Numbered from the stretch's first letter, positions 10,542 through 25,059 are shown. The stretch is DNA of 64,000 nt from Pseudomonas berkeleyensis (GCF_014109765.1 NZ_CP059139.1:1860001-1924000); one strand, 5' to 3'. Notes: generated by a model not told the origin, from the letters alone. Numbers and translations are program-made.

Positions 10542-11894
10542 ATGAGTGGGTTGTACATGCTGGTCGGCACCCTGATTGCTCTGGGTGTGTTGGTCACCTT
10601 TCATGAGTATGGGCACTTCTGGGTTGCCCGCCGTTGTGGGGTGAAAGTCCTGCGTTTCTCGGTCGGTTTCGGCACACCGCTGGTGCGTTGGCATGATCGG
10701 CATGGCACCGAATTCGTGATTGCCGCCATTCCGCTGGGCGGCTACGTCAAAATGCTCGATGAGCGCGAAGGCAATGTACCGCCGGAGTTGGTCGAGCAAT
10801 CCTTCAATCGTAAAAGCGTGCGCCAGCGCATCGCCATCGTGGCCGCCGGCCCTCTGGCCAACTTCCTGTTGGCGTTACTGTTCTTCTGGTTCGTCGCCAT
10901 GCTGGGCAGTCAGCAGGTGCGTCCTGTTATTGGTGCCGTGCAGCCGGACAGCATGGCGCAAGCAGCTGGCCTGCAGGCAGGGCAGGAGATCGTTGCGGTC
11001 AATGGTGAGGCCACCAGTGGCTGGGCTGCGGTCAATCTGCAGTTGATTCGCCGTCTTGGCGAGAGCGGCACGCTGAATCTGCGTGTGCTGGAACCTGGCT
11101 CCACGGTCGAGACGCCCAAGCAGGTGCAGTTGGATAACTGGCTGCGCGGTGTTGATGAGCCCGACCCGATTGGCTCGCTGGGTATCCGTCCTTGGCGCCC
11201 GGCCCTGGAACCGGTGCTGGCTGAGCTCGATCCGCAAGGGCCGGCGCAGGCCGCGGGTTTGCAGGCTGGGGATCGTTTGTTGGCGCTTGATGGGGAGTCA
11301 CTGGCTGACTGGCAGGCTCTGGTCGACCGTGTACGCGCCTTGCCGGGCGAGGCGATCACCCTGCGTATCGATCGTGACGGGCAGGCGCGCGATGTCGCGC
11401 TGACCCTGGCTTCGCGTGGCGAGGGTGAGGCCCGCAGTGGCTATCTGGGGGCCGGTGTACAGGGCGTTGAATGGCCGCCCGAGATGTTGCGCGAAGTGCG
11501 TTACGGGCCGCTCGAAGGTATTGCCGAAGGGGCTCGGCAAACCTGGGCGATGAGCCTGTTGACCCTCGATTCGCTGAAGAAAATGCTGTTCGGGGAGCTC
11601 TCGGTAAAAAACTTGAGTGGGCCGATAACCATTGCTAAAGTGGCGGGCGCTTCGGCTGAGTCGGGGGTAGGGGATTTCCTGAAATTCCTTGCATATCTGA
11701 GTATTAGCCTGGGTGTTCTCAATCTGCTGCCCATTCCCGTACTGGATGGTGGGCATCTGCTGTTTTATCTGGTCGAGTGGGTGCGTGGTCGCCCCTTGTC
11801 TGAGCGGGTTCAGGGTTGGGGGATGCAGATTGGTATCAGTCTGGTCATCGGGGTCATGTTGCTGGCCCTGGTCAACGATCTCAGCCGTCTGTAA
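10542..11894 (+). CDS. rseP: Site-2 metalloprotease RseP/MucP
   Basis: This 450-residue inner-membrane zinc protease cleaves the anti-sigma factor in regulated intramembrane proteolysis of the envelope stress response (MucA/AlgU in Pseudomonas). The zinc motif HEYGH is at residues 21-25 in the first membrane segment. Two PDZ domains follow (about 115-200 and 210-300), each with the repeated AQAAGLQAG. The third metal-ligand region is NLLPIPVLDGGHLL near the C-terminus. GGAGAGAG lies just upstream of the ATG. It is followed by bamA, whose substrates trigger this pathway. Confidence 0.96.
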   Translation: MSGLYMLVGTLIALGVLVTFHEYGHFWVARRCGVKVLRFSVGFGTPLVRWHDRHGTEFVIAAIPLGGYVKMLDEREGNVPPELVEQSFNRKSVRQRIAIVAAGPLANFLLALLFFWFVAMLGSQQVRPVIGAVQPDSMAQAAGLQAGQEIVAVNGEATSGWAAVNLQLIRRLGESGTLNLRVLEPGSTVETPKQVQLDNWLRGVDEPDPIGSLGIRPWRPALEPVLAELDPQGPAQAAGLQAGDRLLALDGESLADWQALVDRVRALPGEAITLRIDRDGQARDVALTLASRGEGEARSGYLGAGVQGVEWPPEMLREVRYGPLEGIAEGARQTWAMSLLTLDSLKKMLFGELSVKNLSGPITIAKVAGASAESGVGDFLKFLAYLSISLGVLNLLPIPVLDGGHLLFYLVEWVRGRPLSERVQGWGMQIGISLVIGVMLLALVNDLSRL

Positions 11895-11978
11895 GCATTG
11901 CTGAATTACGTTCTTGAGATTTACAAGTGTCGCCTTACGCGGCAGTTTTTATCGTCAGTTGGAATAAGAAAGGACTTC

Positions 11979-14339
11979 ATGAAACGTCTGCTGCTACCTG
12001 CGGTACTGTCCGCATTGATGATCGCCGAAGTTCACGCCGAGTCCTTCACCATCTCCGATATACGCGTCAACGGCCTGCAGCGGGTTTCCGCTGGCAGCGT
12101 GTTTGGTGCACTGCCGCTGAACGTCGGTGAGCGCATCGATGATCGTCAGCTGGTCGACGCGACTCGTTCCCTGTTCCGTACCGGTTTCTTCCAGGACATC
12201 CAGCTCGGTCGCGATGGCGATGTGCTGGTCATCACCGTGGTCGAGCGTCCTTCCATCTCCGGCATCGAGATCGAGGGCAACAAGGCCATCACCACCGAAG
12301 ACCTGCTCAAGGGCCTGAACCAGTCCGGTCTGGCCGAAGGCGAGATCTTCCAGCGTGCGACCCTCGAAGGCGTGCGCAACGAGTTGCAACGTCAGTATGT
12401 GGCTCAGGGCCGCTACTCGGCCGAGATCGAAGCCGAGGTGATTCCGCAGCCGCGTAACCGCGTGGCGCTGAAAATCACCATCAACGAAGGCACCGTCGCC
12501 GCCATTTCCCACATCAACGTGGTCGGCAACACCGTCTTCTCCGATGAAGACCTGAGCGACCTGTTCGAGCTGAAGACCACCAACTGGTTGTCCTTCTTCA
12601 AGAACGACGATAAGTACGCCCGCGAGAAATTGTCCGGTGACCTCGAGCGCCTGCGTTCCTATTACCTGGATCGCGGCTACATCAACATGGATATCAGCTC
12701 CACTCAGGTATCCATCACCCCGGACAAGAAGCACGTCTACATCACCGTCAACGTCGAAGAAGGTGAGAAGTACAGCGTCCGTGAAGTGAAGCTGTCTGGT
12801 GACCTCAAAGTGCCGGAAGAAGATGTTCGCGCTCTGCTGCTGGTCAAGGAAGGTCAGGTCTTCTCGCGCAAGATCATGACCACTACCAGCGAGCTGATCA
12901 CCCGCCGTCTGGGTAACGAGGGTTACACCTTCGCCAACGTCAACGGCGTGCCGGAAGCGCATGACGACGATAAGAGCGTGTCGATCACCTTCTTCGTCGA
13001 CCCGGGCAAGCGTGCCTACGTCAACCGCATCAACTTCCGTGGCAACACCAAGTCCGAGGACGAAGTGCTGCGTCGTGAAATGCGCCAGATGGAAGGTGGC
13101 TGGGCGTCGACCTACTTGATCGACCAATCCAAGGTTCGCCTCGAGCGTCTGGGCTTCTTCAAGGAAGTCAACGTCGAAACTCCGCAAGTGCCGGGTACCG
13201 ACGATCAGATCGACGTCAACTACAGCGTCGAAGAACAACCGTCCGGTTCCATCACCGCCAGCGTTGGTTTCGCGCAGAACGCTGGTCTGATCCTGGGCGG
13301 CTCGATCAGCCAGAACAACTTCCTGGGTACCGGTAACCGCGTCAGCATCGGTCTGACCCGCAGTGAATACCAGACCCGGTACAGCTTCGGCTTCGTTGAC
13401 CCCTACTGGACGGTCGATGGCGTCAGCCTGGGCTACAACGCCTTCTATCGCACCACCGATTACGATGAGCTCGATGTCGATGTATCCAGCTACTCGGTGG
13501 ACAGCCTGGGTGCTGGTATCAGCATCGGTTACCCGATCAGCGAGACTTCGCGTCTGACTTATGGTCTGACCGTGCAGCAGGACAGCATCGATACCGGTCG
13601 TTACACCGTTGATGAAATCTTCGATTTCATCGATGCCGAAGGCGACAACTACCTGAACTTCAAGGGTTCGATCGGTTGGTCCGAGTCGACTCTGAACCGT
13701 GGTGTGCTGGCCAACCGTGGTCATTCGCAAAGCCTGGTGCTGGAAACCACCCTGCCGGGTAGCGACCTGTCGTTCTACAAGCTCGACTACCGTGGCCAGA
13801 TATTCACCCCGATCAGCGACAACTACACCCTGCGTTTCCACACCCAATTGGGTTACGGCGACAGCTACGGCTCCACTGCTGAGCTGCCGTTCTACGAGCA
13901 CTACTACGCCGGTGGTTTCAACTCGGTACGTGGTTTCGAAGACAGCAGCCTGGGCCCACGTAGTACTCCGAGCACCGGTACCAAGCCAGGCACCCTGCGT
14001 GACCCGGATCAGGATCCGCTGCCGTTCGGTGGTAACGTGCTGGTGCAAGGCGGTGTCGAGATGCTTTTCCCGCTGCCATTCGTCAAGGATCAGCGCTCGT
14101 TGCGTACTGCTCTGTTCTGGGACGTGGGTAACGTATTCGACACCAACTGCAGCTCGACGCAGAAGCGCCTGAGCGACAGCTGTAACATCGACTTCAGCAG
14201 CATGGCCAGCTCCGTGGGTGTTGGTCTGACCTGGATCACCGCACTCGGCCCGTTGAGTTTCAGCCTGGCCATGCCGATCAAGAAGCCTAATGATGCCGAT
14301 ACCCAGGTATTCCAGTTCTCCCTGGGTCAAACTTTCTAA
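11979..14339 (+). CDS. bamA: Outer membrane protein assembly factor BamA (Omp85)
   Basis: This 786-residue essential outer-membrane protein inserts beta-barrel proteins. It starts MKRLLLPAVLSALMIAEVHA, a signal peptide cleaved before ESF. Five POTRA domains occupy about residues 24-420. The C-terminal barrel carries the lid-lock motif VRGF near residue 650 and ends with a beta signal, FQFSLGQTF, with terminal Phe. The start was chosen for the signal peptide and the AAAGGA ribosome-binding site. The longer open frame adds 27 unrelated residues. It lies between rseP and the chaperone gene skp. Confidence 0.97.
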   Translation: MKRLLLPAVLSALMIAEVHAESFTISDIRVNGLQRVSAGSVFGALPLNVGERIDDRQLVDATRSLFRTGFFQDIQLGRDGDVLVITVVERPSISGIEIEGNKAITTEDLLKGLNQSGLAEGEIFQRATLEGVRNELQRQYVAQGRYSAEIEAEVIPQPRNRVALKITINEGTVAAISHINVVGNTVFSDEDLSDLFELKTTNWLSFFKNDDKYAREKLSGDLERLRSYYLDRGYINMDISSTQVSITPDKKHVYITVNVEEGEKYSVREVKLSGDLKVPEEDVRALLLVKEGQVFSRKIMTTTSELITRRLGNEGYTFANVNGVPEAHDDDKSVSITFFVDPGKRAYVNRINFRGNTKSEDEVLRREMRQMEGGWASTYLIDQSKVRLERLGFFKEVNVETPQVPGTDDQIDVNYSVEEQPSGSITASVGFAQNAGLILGGSISQNNFLGTGNRVSIGLTRSEYQTRYSFGFVDPYWTVDGVSLGYNAFYRTTDYDELDVDVSSYSVDSLGAGISIGYPISETSRLTYGLTVQQDSIDTGRYTVDEIFDFIDAEGDNYLNFKGSIGWSESTLNRGVLANRGHSQSLVLETTLPGSDLSFYKLDYRGQIFTPISDNYTLRFHTQLGYGDSYGSTAELPFYEHYYAGGFNSVRGFEDSSLGPRSTPSTGTKPGTLRDPDQDPLPFGGNVLVQGGVEMLFPLPFVKDQRSLRTALFWDVGNVFDTNCSSTQKRLSDSCNIDFSSMASSVGVGLTWITALGPLSFSLAMPIKKPNDADTQVFQFSLGQTF

Positions 14340-14383
14340 ACCCGTACCACCGAAAGCCAACAGTTTTGTTGCAGGAGTGCATT

Positions 14384-14887
14384 GTGCGTAAGTTGACTCA
14401 ACTGGTTCTGTTCACCGCCGCTCTGATCGCCACTCCGGCGTTCGCTGAAATGAAGGTGGCCGTGCTGAACTATCAGATGGCGCTGCTCGAGTCGGATGCA
14501 GCCAAGCGTTACGCCGTCGATGCCGAGAAGAAATTCGGCCCGCAGCTGAACAAGCTCAAGACTCTGGAAAGCGACGCCAAGCGCATCCAGGATCGCATGG
14601 TCAAAGATGGCGAGAAGATGCAGCAGGCCGAACGCGAGCGCCTCGAGCTCGAATTCAAGCAAAAGGCCCGTGATTTCCAGTTCCAGTCCAAGGAGCTCAA
14701 TGAAGCCAAGGCCATCGCTGACCGCGAAATGCTGGCCAAGCTGAAGCCGAATCTGGACAAGGCGGTCGAAGAAGTCATCAAGAACGGTAACTTCGACCTG
14801 GTGCTCGAGCGCGGTGCAGTGATCGAGGTCAAACCTCAGTACGACATCACTCGCCAAGTCATCGAGCGCATGAATCAGATGCGTTAA
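14384..14887 (+). CDS. skp: Periplasmic chaperone Skp/OmpH
   Basis: The 167-residue precursor has a signal peptide ([21 protein letters not shown], cleaved before EMKVAVLN) and a long charged, Gln/Lys/Glu-rich helical body. This is typical of the trimeric jellyfish-like chaperone that carries unfolded outer-membrane proteins to BamA. The start is GTG 14384, seven bases after GCAGGAG. An in-frame ATG at 14366 would displace the signal peptide. It is tightly spaced with lpxD. Confidence 0.93.
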   Translation: MRKLTQLVLFTAALIATPAFAEMKVAVLNYQMALLESDAAKRYAVDAEKKFGPQLNKLKTLESDAKRIQDRMVKDGEKMQQAERERLELEFKQKARDFQFQSKELNEAKAIADREMLAKLKPNLDKAVEEVIKNGNFDLVLERGAVIEVKPQYDITRQVIERMNQMR

Positions 14888-14889
14888 GC

Positions 14890-15945
14890 ATGACTGTGAC
14901 AATTACCCTCGGCCAATTGGCTGAGCGCTTGGGCGCCACCTTGCGTGGCGCCCAAGGTAAGGTCATCACGGGCCTGGCCACCTTACAGGAGGCCAGGCCC
15001 GAACAGTTGAGCTTCCTGGCCAATGCCCAGTACCGCAAGTTTCTGGCCCAGACCCAGGCCGGTGCTGTGCTGCTGACCGCTGCAGATGCCGACGGTTACG
15101 CTGGCGATGCCTTGATCGTGGCCAATCCTTATCTGGCTTATGCTCAGCTTTCTCACCTGTTCGATCGCAAGCCCAAGGCCGCCGCTGGTATTCATGCCAC
15201 TGCACAGGTCGCAGATGATGCTCAGGTCGATCCTAGCGCCAGCATTGGTGCCTACGCGGTCATCGAGAGCGGCGCCCGCATTGGTGCCGAGGTCAGCATT
15301 GGCGCGCATTGCGTGGTTGGTGCGCGCAGCGTGATTGGCGATGGCGGCTGGCTGGCTCCGCGCGTGACGCTGTATCACGACGTGCAGATCGGCAAACGTG
15401 TGGTGATTCAATCCGGTGCCGTGATCGGCGGTGAAGGTTTCGGCTTCGCCAACGAGAAGGGCGTCTGGCAGAAGATCGCGCAGATCGGTGGCGTGACCAT
15501 CGGTGATGACGTCGAGATCGGCGCCAATACCACCGTGGATCGCGGTGCGTTGTCCGATACCCTGATCGGCAATGGCGTGAAGCTGGATAACCAGATCATG
15601 ATCGCGCACAACGTGCAGATCGGTGACAACACCGCCATGGCAGGCTGCTGCGGCATTTCCGGTAGTACCAAGATCGGCAAGAACTGCATGATCGCCGGCG
15701 GTGTCGGCATGGTCGGCCATATCGAGGTGTGCGACAACGTGTTCGTCACCGGTATGACCATGGTGACGCGCTCTATCACCGAGCCGGGTGCCTATTCTTC
15801 CGGTACCGCCATGCAGCCGGCGGGCGAGTGGAAGAAGAGCGCTGCCCGTATTCGTCAGTTGGACGAGATGGCCAAACGTCTGCGTGAGCTGGAAAAACAG
15901 CTGGCCGCCGTGACCCAAGCGGCAAACGTCTCATCTGATGCCTGA
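14890..15945 (+). CDS. lpxD: UDP-3-O-(3-hydroxyacyl)glucosamine N-acyltransferase
   Basis: This 351-residue enzyme performs the third step of lipid A synthesis. The N-terminal domain (residues 1-100) binds the nucleotide. Residues 105-310 form a left-handed beta helix of hexapeptide repeats (for example [17 protein letters not shown]), with the catalytic His in [14 protein letters not shown]-terminal helix closes the trimer. It starts two bases after the skp stop and precedes fabZ-lpxA-lpxB. Confidence 0.97.
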   Translation: MTVTITLGQLAERLGATLRGAQGKVITGLATLQEARPEQLSFLANAQYRKFLAQTQAGAVLLTAADADGYAGDALIVANPYLAYAQLSHLFDRKPKAAAGIHATAQVADDAQVDPSASIGAYAVIESGARIGAEVSIGAHCVVGARSVIGDGGWLAPRVTLYHDVQIGKRVVIQSGAVIGGEGFGFANEKGVWQKIAQIGGVTIGDDVEIGANTTVDRGALSDTLIGNGVKLDNQIMIAHNVQIGDNTAMAGCCGISGSTKIGKNCMIAGGVGMVGHIEVCDNVFVTGMTMVTRSITEPGAYSSGTAMQPAGEWKKSAARIRQLDEMAKRLRELEKQLAAVTQAANVSSDA

Positions 15946-15992
15946 GCACGGCGTTGCCGTGCTCTTTTCTTTTCTTACAGGCTTAACCGGAC

Positions 15993-16433
15993 ATGATGGA
16001 CATCAACGAAATTCGTGAATATTTGCCGCACCGCTATCCGTTCCTGCTGGTGGATCGTGTGGTGGACCTGGACGTCGAAGGCAAGACTGTTCGCGCCTAC
16101 AAGAATGTCAGCATCAACGAGCCGTTCTTCAACGGTCACTTTCCCGAGCATCCGATCATGCCGGGCGTGCTGATCATCGAGGCCATGGCTCAGGCCGCCG
16201 GTATCCTCGGTTTCAAGATGATGGGCGTGAAGCCGGCCGATGGCACCCTGTACTATTTCGTCGGCTCCGACAAGCTGCGTTTCCGCTCTCCCGTTACCCC
16301 CGGTGACCAGCTGGTGCTGGAGGCCAAGTACCTGAGCGACCGTCGCAGCATCTGGAAATTCGAGTGCCGCGCCACTGTCGATGGCAAGGAAGTCTGCTCC
16401 GCTGAAATCATCTGTGCGGAACGCAAGCTATGA
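15993..16433 (+). CDS. fabZ: 3-hydroxyacyl-ACP dehydratase FabZ
   Basis: This 146-residue hot-dog-fold enzyme dehydrates 3-hydroxyacyl-ACP and competes with LpxA/LpxD for the same substrate. Catalytic His49 is in [12 protein letters not shown] and Glu63 in [10 protein letters not shown]. The start [21 protein letters not shown] agrees with Pseudomonas homologues. The stop overlaps the lpxA start (ATGA), which suggests coupled expression of the competing enzymes. Confidence 0.97.
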   Translation: MMDINEIREYLPHRYPFLLVDRVVDLDVEGKTVRAYKNVSINEPFFNGHFPEHPIMPGVLIIEAMAQAAGILGFKMMGVKPADGTLYYFVGSDKLRFRSPVTPGDQLVLEAKYLSDRRSIWKFECRATVDGKEVCSAEIICAERKL

Positions 16434-17206
16434 GTTCGATTGACCCCCGCGCGATCATCGACCCCAGTGCCAGATTGGCCGACGACGTCGTCGTCGGCCC
16501 TTGGAGCATTGTCGGGCCCGATGTGGAAATCGGCGAGGGTACAGTCATCGGCCCGCACGTAGTGCTCAAAGGGCCGACAGTGATCGGCAAGCACAACCGC
16601 ATCTACCAGTTTTCTTCGATTGGTGAAGACACGCCTGATCTGAAGTACAAGGGCGAACCGACTCGCCTGGTGATCGGTGATCACAACACCATCCGTGAAG
16701 GTGTGACCATTCACCGTGGTACCGTGCAGGATCGCAGCGAAACCACCCTTGGTGATCACAACCTGATCATGGCCTATGCCCACATCGGCCATGACAGCGT
16801 AATCGGCAACCACTGCATTCTGGTCAACAACACGGCGTTGGCCGGGCATGTCTGGGTCGATGACTGGGCGATTCTGTCTGGCTATACCCTGGTGCATCAG
16901 TTCTGCCATATCGGTGCGCACAGCTTCTCCGGCATGGGCACTGCCATTGGCAAGGACGTCCCCGCGTTTGTCACCGTCTTCGGCAACCCGGCCGAAGCGC
17001 GCAGCATGAACTTCGAAGGCATGCGCCGTCGCGGCTTTTCTGCCGAGGCCATCGCCGCGTTGCGCAAGGGTTACAAGCTGGTCTATCGCCAGGGGCTGAC
17101 CGTCGAGCAGGCGCTGGCCGAATTGGCCGAATCTGCCGCCCAGTTCCCGGAAGTGGCGATCTTTCGCGATTCCATCCAGGCCTCTACGCGCGGCATTACC
17201 CGCTGA
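16430..17206 (+). CDS. lpxA: UDP-N-acetylglucosamine acyltransferase
   Basis: This 258-residue protein catalyses the first acylation of lipid A synthesis. It is a left-handed beta helix built of hexapeptide repeats ([21 protein letters not shown]), followed by a helical C-terminus. The probable catalytic base is His121 in [13 protein letters not shown]. It overlaps fabZ and is followed six bases later by lpxB. Confidence 0.97.
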   Translation: MSSIDPRAIIDPSARLADDVVVGPWSIVGPDVEIGEGTVIGPHVVLKGPTVIGKHNRIYQFSSIGEDTPDLKYKGEPTRLVIGDHNTIREGVTIHRGTVQDRSETTLGDHNLIMAYAHIGHDSVIGNHCILVNNTALAGHVWVDDWAILSGYTLVHQFCHIGAHSFSGMGTAIGKDVPAFVTVFGNPAEARSMNFEGMRRRGFSAEAIAALRKGYKLVYRQGLTVEQALAELAESAAQFPEVAIFRDSIQASTRGITR

Positions 17207-17211
17207 TTCTC

Positions 17212-18345
17212 ATGACTAGACCTCTTCGCGTCGCACTGGTCGCTGGTGAGGCGTCCGGTGATATTCTCGGTGCTGGCCTGATGCAGGCCCTCAAAGCGCG
17301 TCACCCGGATGCCGAGTTCATTGGCGTCGGTGGTGCACGCATGGAAGCCGAAGGCCTGAAATCCTATTTCCCGATGGAACGCCTGGCCGTCATGGGCCTG
17401 GTCGAGGTGCTTGGCCGTCTGTTCGAACTGCTTGGCCGTCGCCGTCAGCTCGCCCGTGACCTGATCGCCGCGCAGCCCGACGTGTTCATCGGCATCGATG
17501 CGCCTGATTTCAACCTGGGGCTGGAGCTCAAGCTGCGCCGCGCTGGGATCAAGACCGTGCACTACGTCAGCCCTTCGGTCTGGGCCTGGCGGCAGAAGCG
17601 GGTGCTGAAGATTCGTGAAGCCTGCGACCTGATGCTGACGTTGTTCCCCTTCGAGGCGCAGTTCTATGACGCGCATCAGGTGCCGGTGCGCTTCGTCGGC
17701 CATCCGCTCGCCGATGCCATTGCGCCACAGGCTGATCGTGCTGCTGCGCGCGAGGCGCTGGATCTGCCGCAGGATGAGCCCGTGGTGGCCTTGATGCCCG
17801 GCAGTCGTGGTGGTGAGGTCGCGCGTCTCGGTGAGCTGTTTCTCGATGCGGCGATTCGTTTGCGTGCACTTCGTCCTGGCATTCGTTTCCTGCTGCCTTG
17901 CGCTACGCCCGAGCGTCGGGAACAGCTGGAGCAGATGCTGGCCGGGCGCGATTTGCCCCTGACCCTGCTCAACGGCCGTTCCCACGAGGCGCTGGCAGCT
18001 TGCGATGCGGTGTTGATTGCCTCCGGTACCGCGACTCTGGAAGCGCTGCTGTACAAGCGCCCCATGGTGGTGGCTTATCGTGTGGCGCCGCTGACCTATC
18101 GCATCCTCAAGCGCCTGGTGAAAAGTCCCTATATCTCACTGCCCAATCTCCTGGCCGAGCGCCTGCTGGTGCCTGAGCTGATTCAGGATGCGGCGACTCC
18201 TGAGGCTCTGGCGCAGGCCGTGGCGCCGTTGATCGACGGTGGCCAGGTACAGACCGAAGGCTTCGACGTGATTCACCGCGCGTTGCGTCGCGACGCTTCG
18301 GTGTCGGCTGCCGATGCCGTGCTCAAATTGGCAGGGCGCGGCTGA
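17212..18345 (+). CDS. lpxB: Lipid-A-disaccharide synthase
   Basis: This 377-residue GT19 glycosyltransferase joins UDP-diacylglucosamine and lipid X at the inner face of the membrane. Signatures are [18 protein letters not shown] at the N-terminus, [28 protein letters not shown] and [13 protein letters not shown]. The stop overlaps the rnhB start (TGATG). Confidence 0.97.
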   Translation: MTRPLRVALVAGEASGDILGAGLMQALKARHPDAEFIGVGGARMEAEGLKSYFPMERLAVMGLVEVLGRLFELLGRRRQLARDLIAAQPDVFIGIDAPDFNLGLELKLRRAGIKTVHYVSPSVWAWRQKRVLKIREACDLMLTLFPFEAQFYDAHQVPVRFVGHPLADAIAPQADRAAAREALDLPQDEPVVALMPGSRGGEVARLGELFLDAAIRLRALRPGIRFLLPCATPERREQLEQMLAGRDLPLTLLNGRSHEALAACDAVLIASGTATLEALLYKRPMVVAYRVAPLTYRILKRLVKSPYISLPNLLAERLLVPELIQDAATPEALAQAVAPLIDGGQVQTEGFDVIHRALRRDASVSAADAVLKLAGRG

Positions 18346-18944
18346 TGCAACTGGGGCTTGATTTCACGCTGGTCGAGGAGTTGGTTGCAGGCGTCGATGA
18401 GGTCGGCCGTGGCCCGCTTTGTGGCGCGGTGGTCACGGCGGCTGTGATCCTCGATCCGGCGCGGCCGATCATTGGTCTGAACGACTCGAAGAAGCTTTCC
18501 GAGGCGCGTCGCGAAGCGCTGTTCGACGAGATTCGCGAAAAAGCCCTGGCCTGGTGCATCGCTCGCGCCGAGGTCGAGGAGATCGACCGGTTGAATATCC
18601 TGCATGCCACCATGCTGGCCATGCAGCGTGCCGTCGAAGGGCTGAGCGTGACACCCAGACTGGCACTGATCGACGGCAATCGCTGCCCAAAACTGGCAGT
18701 GCCGAGCGCGCCGGTGGTCAAGGGCGATAGCCGGGTGCCGGCCATCGCCGCCGCTTCGATTCTGGCCAAGGTCAGTCGCGACCGCGAAATGGTCGAGATG
18801 GATCGCCTCTATCCTGGTTACGGCATCGCCGGCCACAAGGGCTACCCCACGCCCGTTCATCTCGAGGCCCTGCTGCGCCTGGGGCCGACGCCGATTCATC
18901 GACGTTCCTTCGCCCCGGTGCGCGCTTTGTTGGAAAACGTGTAG
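18345..18944 (+). CDS. rnhB: Ribonuclease HII
   Basis: This 199-residue enzyme cleaves the RNA strand of RNA-DNA hybrids and removes single ribonucleotides. The catalytic acidic residues are visible in [17 protein letters not shown] (Asp18, Glu19), [10 protein letters not shown] and [17 protein letters not shown]. It overlaps lpxB by one base. Together with dnaE downstream it marks the DNA-synthesis end of the lipid A cluster. Confidence 0.96.
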   Translation: MQLGLDFTLVEELVAGVDEVGRGPLCGAVVTAAVILDPARPIIGLNDSKKLSEARREALFDEIREKALAWCIARAEVEEIDRLNILHATMLAMQRAVEGLSVTPRLALIDGNRCPKLAVPSAPVVKGDSRVPAIAAASILAKVSRDREMVEMDRLYPGYGIAGHKGYPTPVHLEALLRLGPTPIHRRSFAPVRALLENV

Positions 18945-18948
18945 CTGC

Positions 18949-18970
18949 GTAGCCCGGATGCAATCCGGGA
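18949..18970. repeat. Short REP-type palindrome (GTAGCCCGGATGCAATCCGGG)
   Basis: CCCGGAT and ATCCGGG form a perfect inverted repeat around GCA. This is a form of intergenic palindrome frequent in Pseudomonas. It lies five bases after the rnhB stop and may act as a 3' mRNA hairpin. Confidence 0.6.
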
Positions 18971-19058
18971 TATGCCATCCCTGTTGAACCTCTGGCCCTC
19001 AGCCAGACCCTCTTAGGCTACAATCCGCGCTTTGTCGTTTTCACCTGCAAGGCCGCCC

Positions 19059-22589
<3,531 letters not shown>

Positions 22590-22593
22590 TGCA

Positions 22594-22614
22594 AGAGGGG
22601 CAATTGCCCCTTTG
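22594..22614 (+). terminator. Probable terminator after dnaE
   Basis: AGGGGCAATTGCCCCT at 22596-22611 is a perfect palindrome followed by TTG. The T run is short, so efficiency is uncertain. Confidence 0.55.
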
Positions 22615-22727
22615 TGTTGGCATCGACACCAACGGGTGTCGACCCGCTGCGTCCTATCCCTTAAGGTAGGGCGCCTAATGGATACAAGCTCCCCGGCCAC
22701 TTGGCCGTCGACGCAAGACGGATGACT

Positions 22728-23678
22728 ATGAACCCGAATTTCCTCGATTTCGAACAGCCGATCGCCGACCTGCAAGCCAAGATCGAAGAGCTGCGCCTGG
22801 TTGGTAACGACAACTCGCTGAACATCGGCGACGAGATTGCCCGCCTGCAGGACAAGAGCAGTGCCCTGACCGAAAGCATCTTCGGTAACCTGAGCAGCTG
22901 GCAGATCGCCCAACTGGCTCGCCATCCGCGCCGTCCGTACACCCTGGATTACATCCAGCACATCTTCACCGAGTTCGACGAGCTGCATGGTGATCGTCAT
23001 TTCTCCGACGACGCTGCCATCGTCGGCGGCGTTGCTCGTCTGGGCGACCAGCCGGTGATGATCATCGGTCATCAGAAGGGCCGTGAAGTGCGTGAGAAGG
23101 TGCGCCGCAACTTCGGTATGCCGCGCCCCGAGGGCTATCGCAAAGCCTGCCGCCTGATGGAAATGGCTGAGCGCTTCAAGATGCCGATCCTCACTTTCAT
23201 CGACACCCCCGGCGCCTATCCGGGTATCGATGCCGAGGAGCGTGGCCAGAGTGAAGCCATCGCCTGGAACCTGCGCGTTATGGCACGCCTGAAAACCCCG
23301 ATCATCGCCACCGTCATCGGTGAAGGTGGTTCTGGCGGCGCACTGGCCATCGGCGTCTGCGACCAACTGAACATGCTGCAGTACTCCACCTACTCGGTGA
23401 TCTCGCCGGAAGGCTGCGCCTCGATTCTCTGGCGTACCGCCGAGAAGGCGCCGGATGCCGCCGAAGCCATGGGCATCACCGCCGAGCGCCTGAAGGATCT
23501 GGGTATCGTCGATCAGGTGATCGGCGAGCCGCTGGGTGGTGCTCACCGCGATCCGGCAGCCGCCTCCGAGTCGATCCGTCAAGAACTGACCAAGCAACTG
23601 GCCAGCCTGCAGAAGCACGACACCGACGCGCTGCTCAAGCGTCGATACGAGCGCCTGATGAGTTATGGCATCGCCTGA
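22728..23678 (+). CDS. accA: Acetyl-CoA carboxylase carboxyltransferase subunit alpha
   Basis: This 316-residue alpha subunit works with AccD to carboxylate acetyl-CoA for fatty acid synthesis. It starts [21 protein letters not shown] with a helical N-terminus and has the crotonase-like core: [37 protein letters not shown] and [17 protein letters not shown] 22728 is preceded by GACGGATGAC. The in-frame start at 22701 is not supported by the family. Confidence 0.97.
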   Translation: MNPNFLDFEQPIADLQAKIEELRLVGNDNSLNIGDEIARLQDKSSALTESIFGNLSSWQIAQLARHPRRPYTLDYIQHIFTEFDELHGDRHFSDDAAIVGGVARLGDQPVMIIGHQKGREVREKVRRNFGMPRPEGYRKACRLMEMAERFKMPILTFIDTPGAYPGIDAEERGQSEAIAWNLRVMARLKTPIIATVIGEGGSGGALAIGVCDQLNMLQYSTYSVISPEGCASILWRTAEKAPDAAEAMGITAERLKDLGIVDQVIGEPLGGAHRDPAAASESIRQELTKQLASLQKHDTDALLKRRYERLMSYGIA

Positions 23679-23698
23679 GTTCTTTCTGCGTACATCTC

Positions 23699-23725
23699 AA
23701 CGGGCCTTCGGGCCCGTTGTTGTTT
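23699..23725 (+). terminator. Intrinsic terminator after accA
   Basis: AACGGGCC and GGCCCGTT form an 8-bp stem with a TTCG loop, followed by TTGTTT. It lies 20 bases past the accA stop and ends 11 bases before tilS. Confidence 0.75.
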
Positions 23726-23736
23726 AAGCTTGAACG

Positions 23737-25059
23737 ATGACTGCTCTCGATCTTCGCTTGCGCCAAGCCTTGCAGCCCTGGCGAGCGGCTCCTGTCTGGC
23801 GCATCGCCTTCTCTGGTGGCCTGGACTCCAGCGTATTGCTACATCTGCTCGCCGATTGGGCTCGGCATGAGCAATTGCCGCCGCTTTCTGCGGTTCATGT
23901 CCATCATGGCCTGCAATCGGCAGCCGATGCTTGGCCTGGGCATTGCGCACGCGTCTGTGAACAGTTGGGCATTGCTCTAGAGGTCGTCAGGGTTCAGGTC
24001 GCATCAGGTGCCAGCCTTGAACAGGCTGCGCGGCGTGCGCGCTATGAGGCTTTCAGCGAACGGCTTAAGCTGGGCGAGGTGTTGCTCAGCGCTCAGCATC
24101 GTGACGATCAAGCCGAGACCCTGCTGTTTCGTTTGTTGCGTGGGGCGGGTGTGCGTGGACTGGCAGCCATGCCGGCAAGCCGCTCGTTGGGGCCGGGCAA
24201 CCTGGTTCGGCCACTACTCGACTGCTCCAGGGGCGACTTACAGGCCTATGCGCAGATCCACGGCCTCTGCTGGATCGAGGATCCGAGCAATGCCGATGAG
24301 CGCTTCAGTCGCAATTTCCTGCGGCGACAAGTGATGCCATTACTGGCGCAGCGCTGGCCGCAAGTGTCGAGCAGTCTGGTGCGCTGCGCAGATCATCTGT
24401 CTGAGGCGCAGCAGCTGCTGAATGAATTGGCCGAGATCGATCTTGCCGCTGCCCGTGGCGGCTCAGCGTTTGCCTGGCTGCCGTTGCCATCGCTGCAACT
24501 ACCGGCTGTAACTGCGTTGAGTGAGGCGCGCCAGCGCAATTTGTTGCGCCACTGGTTGGCCCCATTGACGCGTATGCCCGATAGCGATCATTGGGCGGGT
24601 TGGTGTGACCTGCGTGATGCGGGTGGGGATGCATCACCGATCTGGCGACTGGCCGATGGTGAGCTGCACCGTGCCGATGGTCGGCTCTGGTGGCTTGGCG
24701 GTGAGTGGCTGCAGCCGTTAGAGCCGCTCGATCTTCCCTGTGGCTCGTTTTCCGAGCCTATCGAGCTGCCCGGTAACGGTTGTGTGCATTTACGGGGCGA
24801 ACTGCCGCCAGGTCGCTGGCACTTGCGCTATCGCCAGGGCGGTGAGTCGTTGCAGGTGCCCGAGCGTGGCAGGCGCGATCTCAAGCGCCTGCTCAATGAA
24901 ATGCGCGTACCGGCATTTGTGCGCCCACGCCTGCCGCTGCTGTTCGATGGCGATGAGCTGATGGCGGTGGCGAACCTGACGCAGTCGCCAGGAATCGAGG
25001 CTTGCGGGGCGCGCCTGCACTGGTCGCCGCCTATCGGCGCGCAAGGTTTGAGCTGGTAA
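23737..25059 (+). CDS. tilS: tRNA(Ile)-lysidine synthase
   Basis: This 440-residue enzyme modifies C34 of the CAU-anticodon tRNA(Ile) so that it reads AUA. The ATP pyrophosphatase P-loop is FSGGLDSSVLLHLL near residue 27. The HRDDQAETLLFRLLRGAG motif follows near residue 122. The C-terminal half carries the TilS substrate-binding domains (RRDLKRLLNEMRVPAFVR). The gene has its own upstream terminator, and a 151-bp gap separates it from pyrG. Confidence 0.94.
   Translation: MTALDLRLRQALQPWRAAPVWRIAFSGGLDSSVLLHLLADWARHEQLPPLSAVHVHHGLQSAADAWPGHCARVCEQLGIALEVVRVQVASGASLEQAARRARYEAFSERLKLGEVLLSAQHRDDQAETLLFRLLRGAGVRGLAAMPASRSLGPGNLVRPLLDCSRGDLQAYAQIHGLCWIEDPSNADERFSRNFLRRQVMPLLAQRWPQVSSSLVRCADHLSEAQQLLNELAEIDLAAARGGSAFAWLPLPSLQLPAVTALSEARQRNLLRHWLAPLTRMPDSDHWAGWCDLRDAGGDASPIWRLADGELHRADGRLWWLGGEWLQPLEPLDLPCGSFSEPIELPGNGCVHLRGELPPGRWHLRYRQGGESLQVPERGRRDLKRLLNEMRVPAFVRPRLPLLFDGDELMAVANLTQSPGIEACGARLHWSPPIGAQGLSW

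Noticed and set aside
11994-14360. 788-codon open frame antisense to bamA
   Set aside because: It mirrors the bamA codon pattern in high-GC DNA and encodes a low-complexity product with no recognisable domain.
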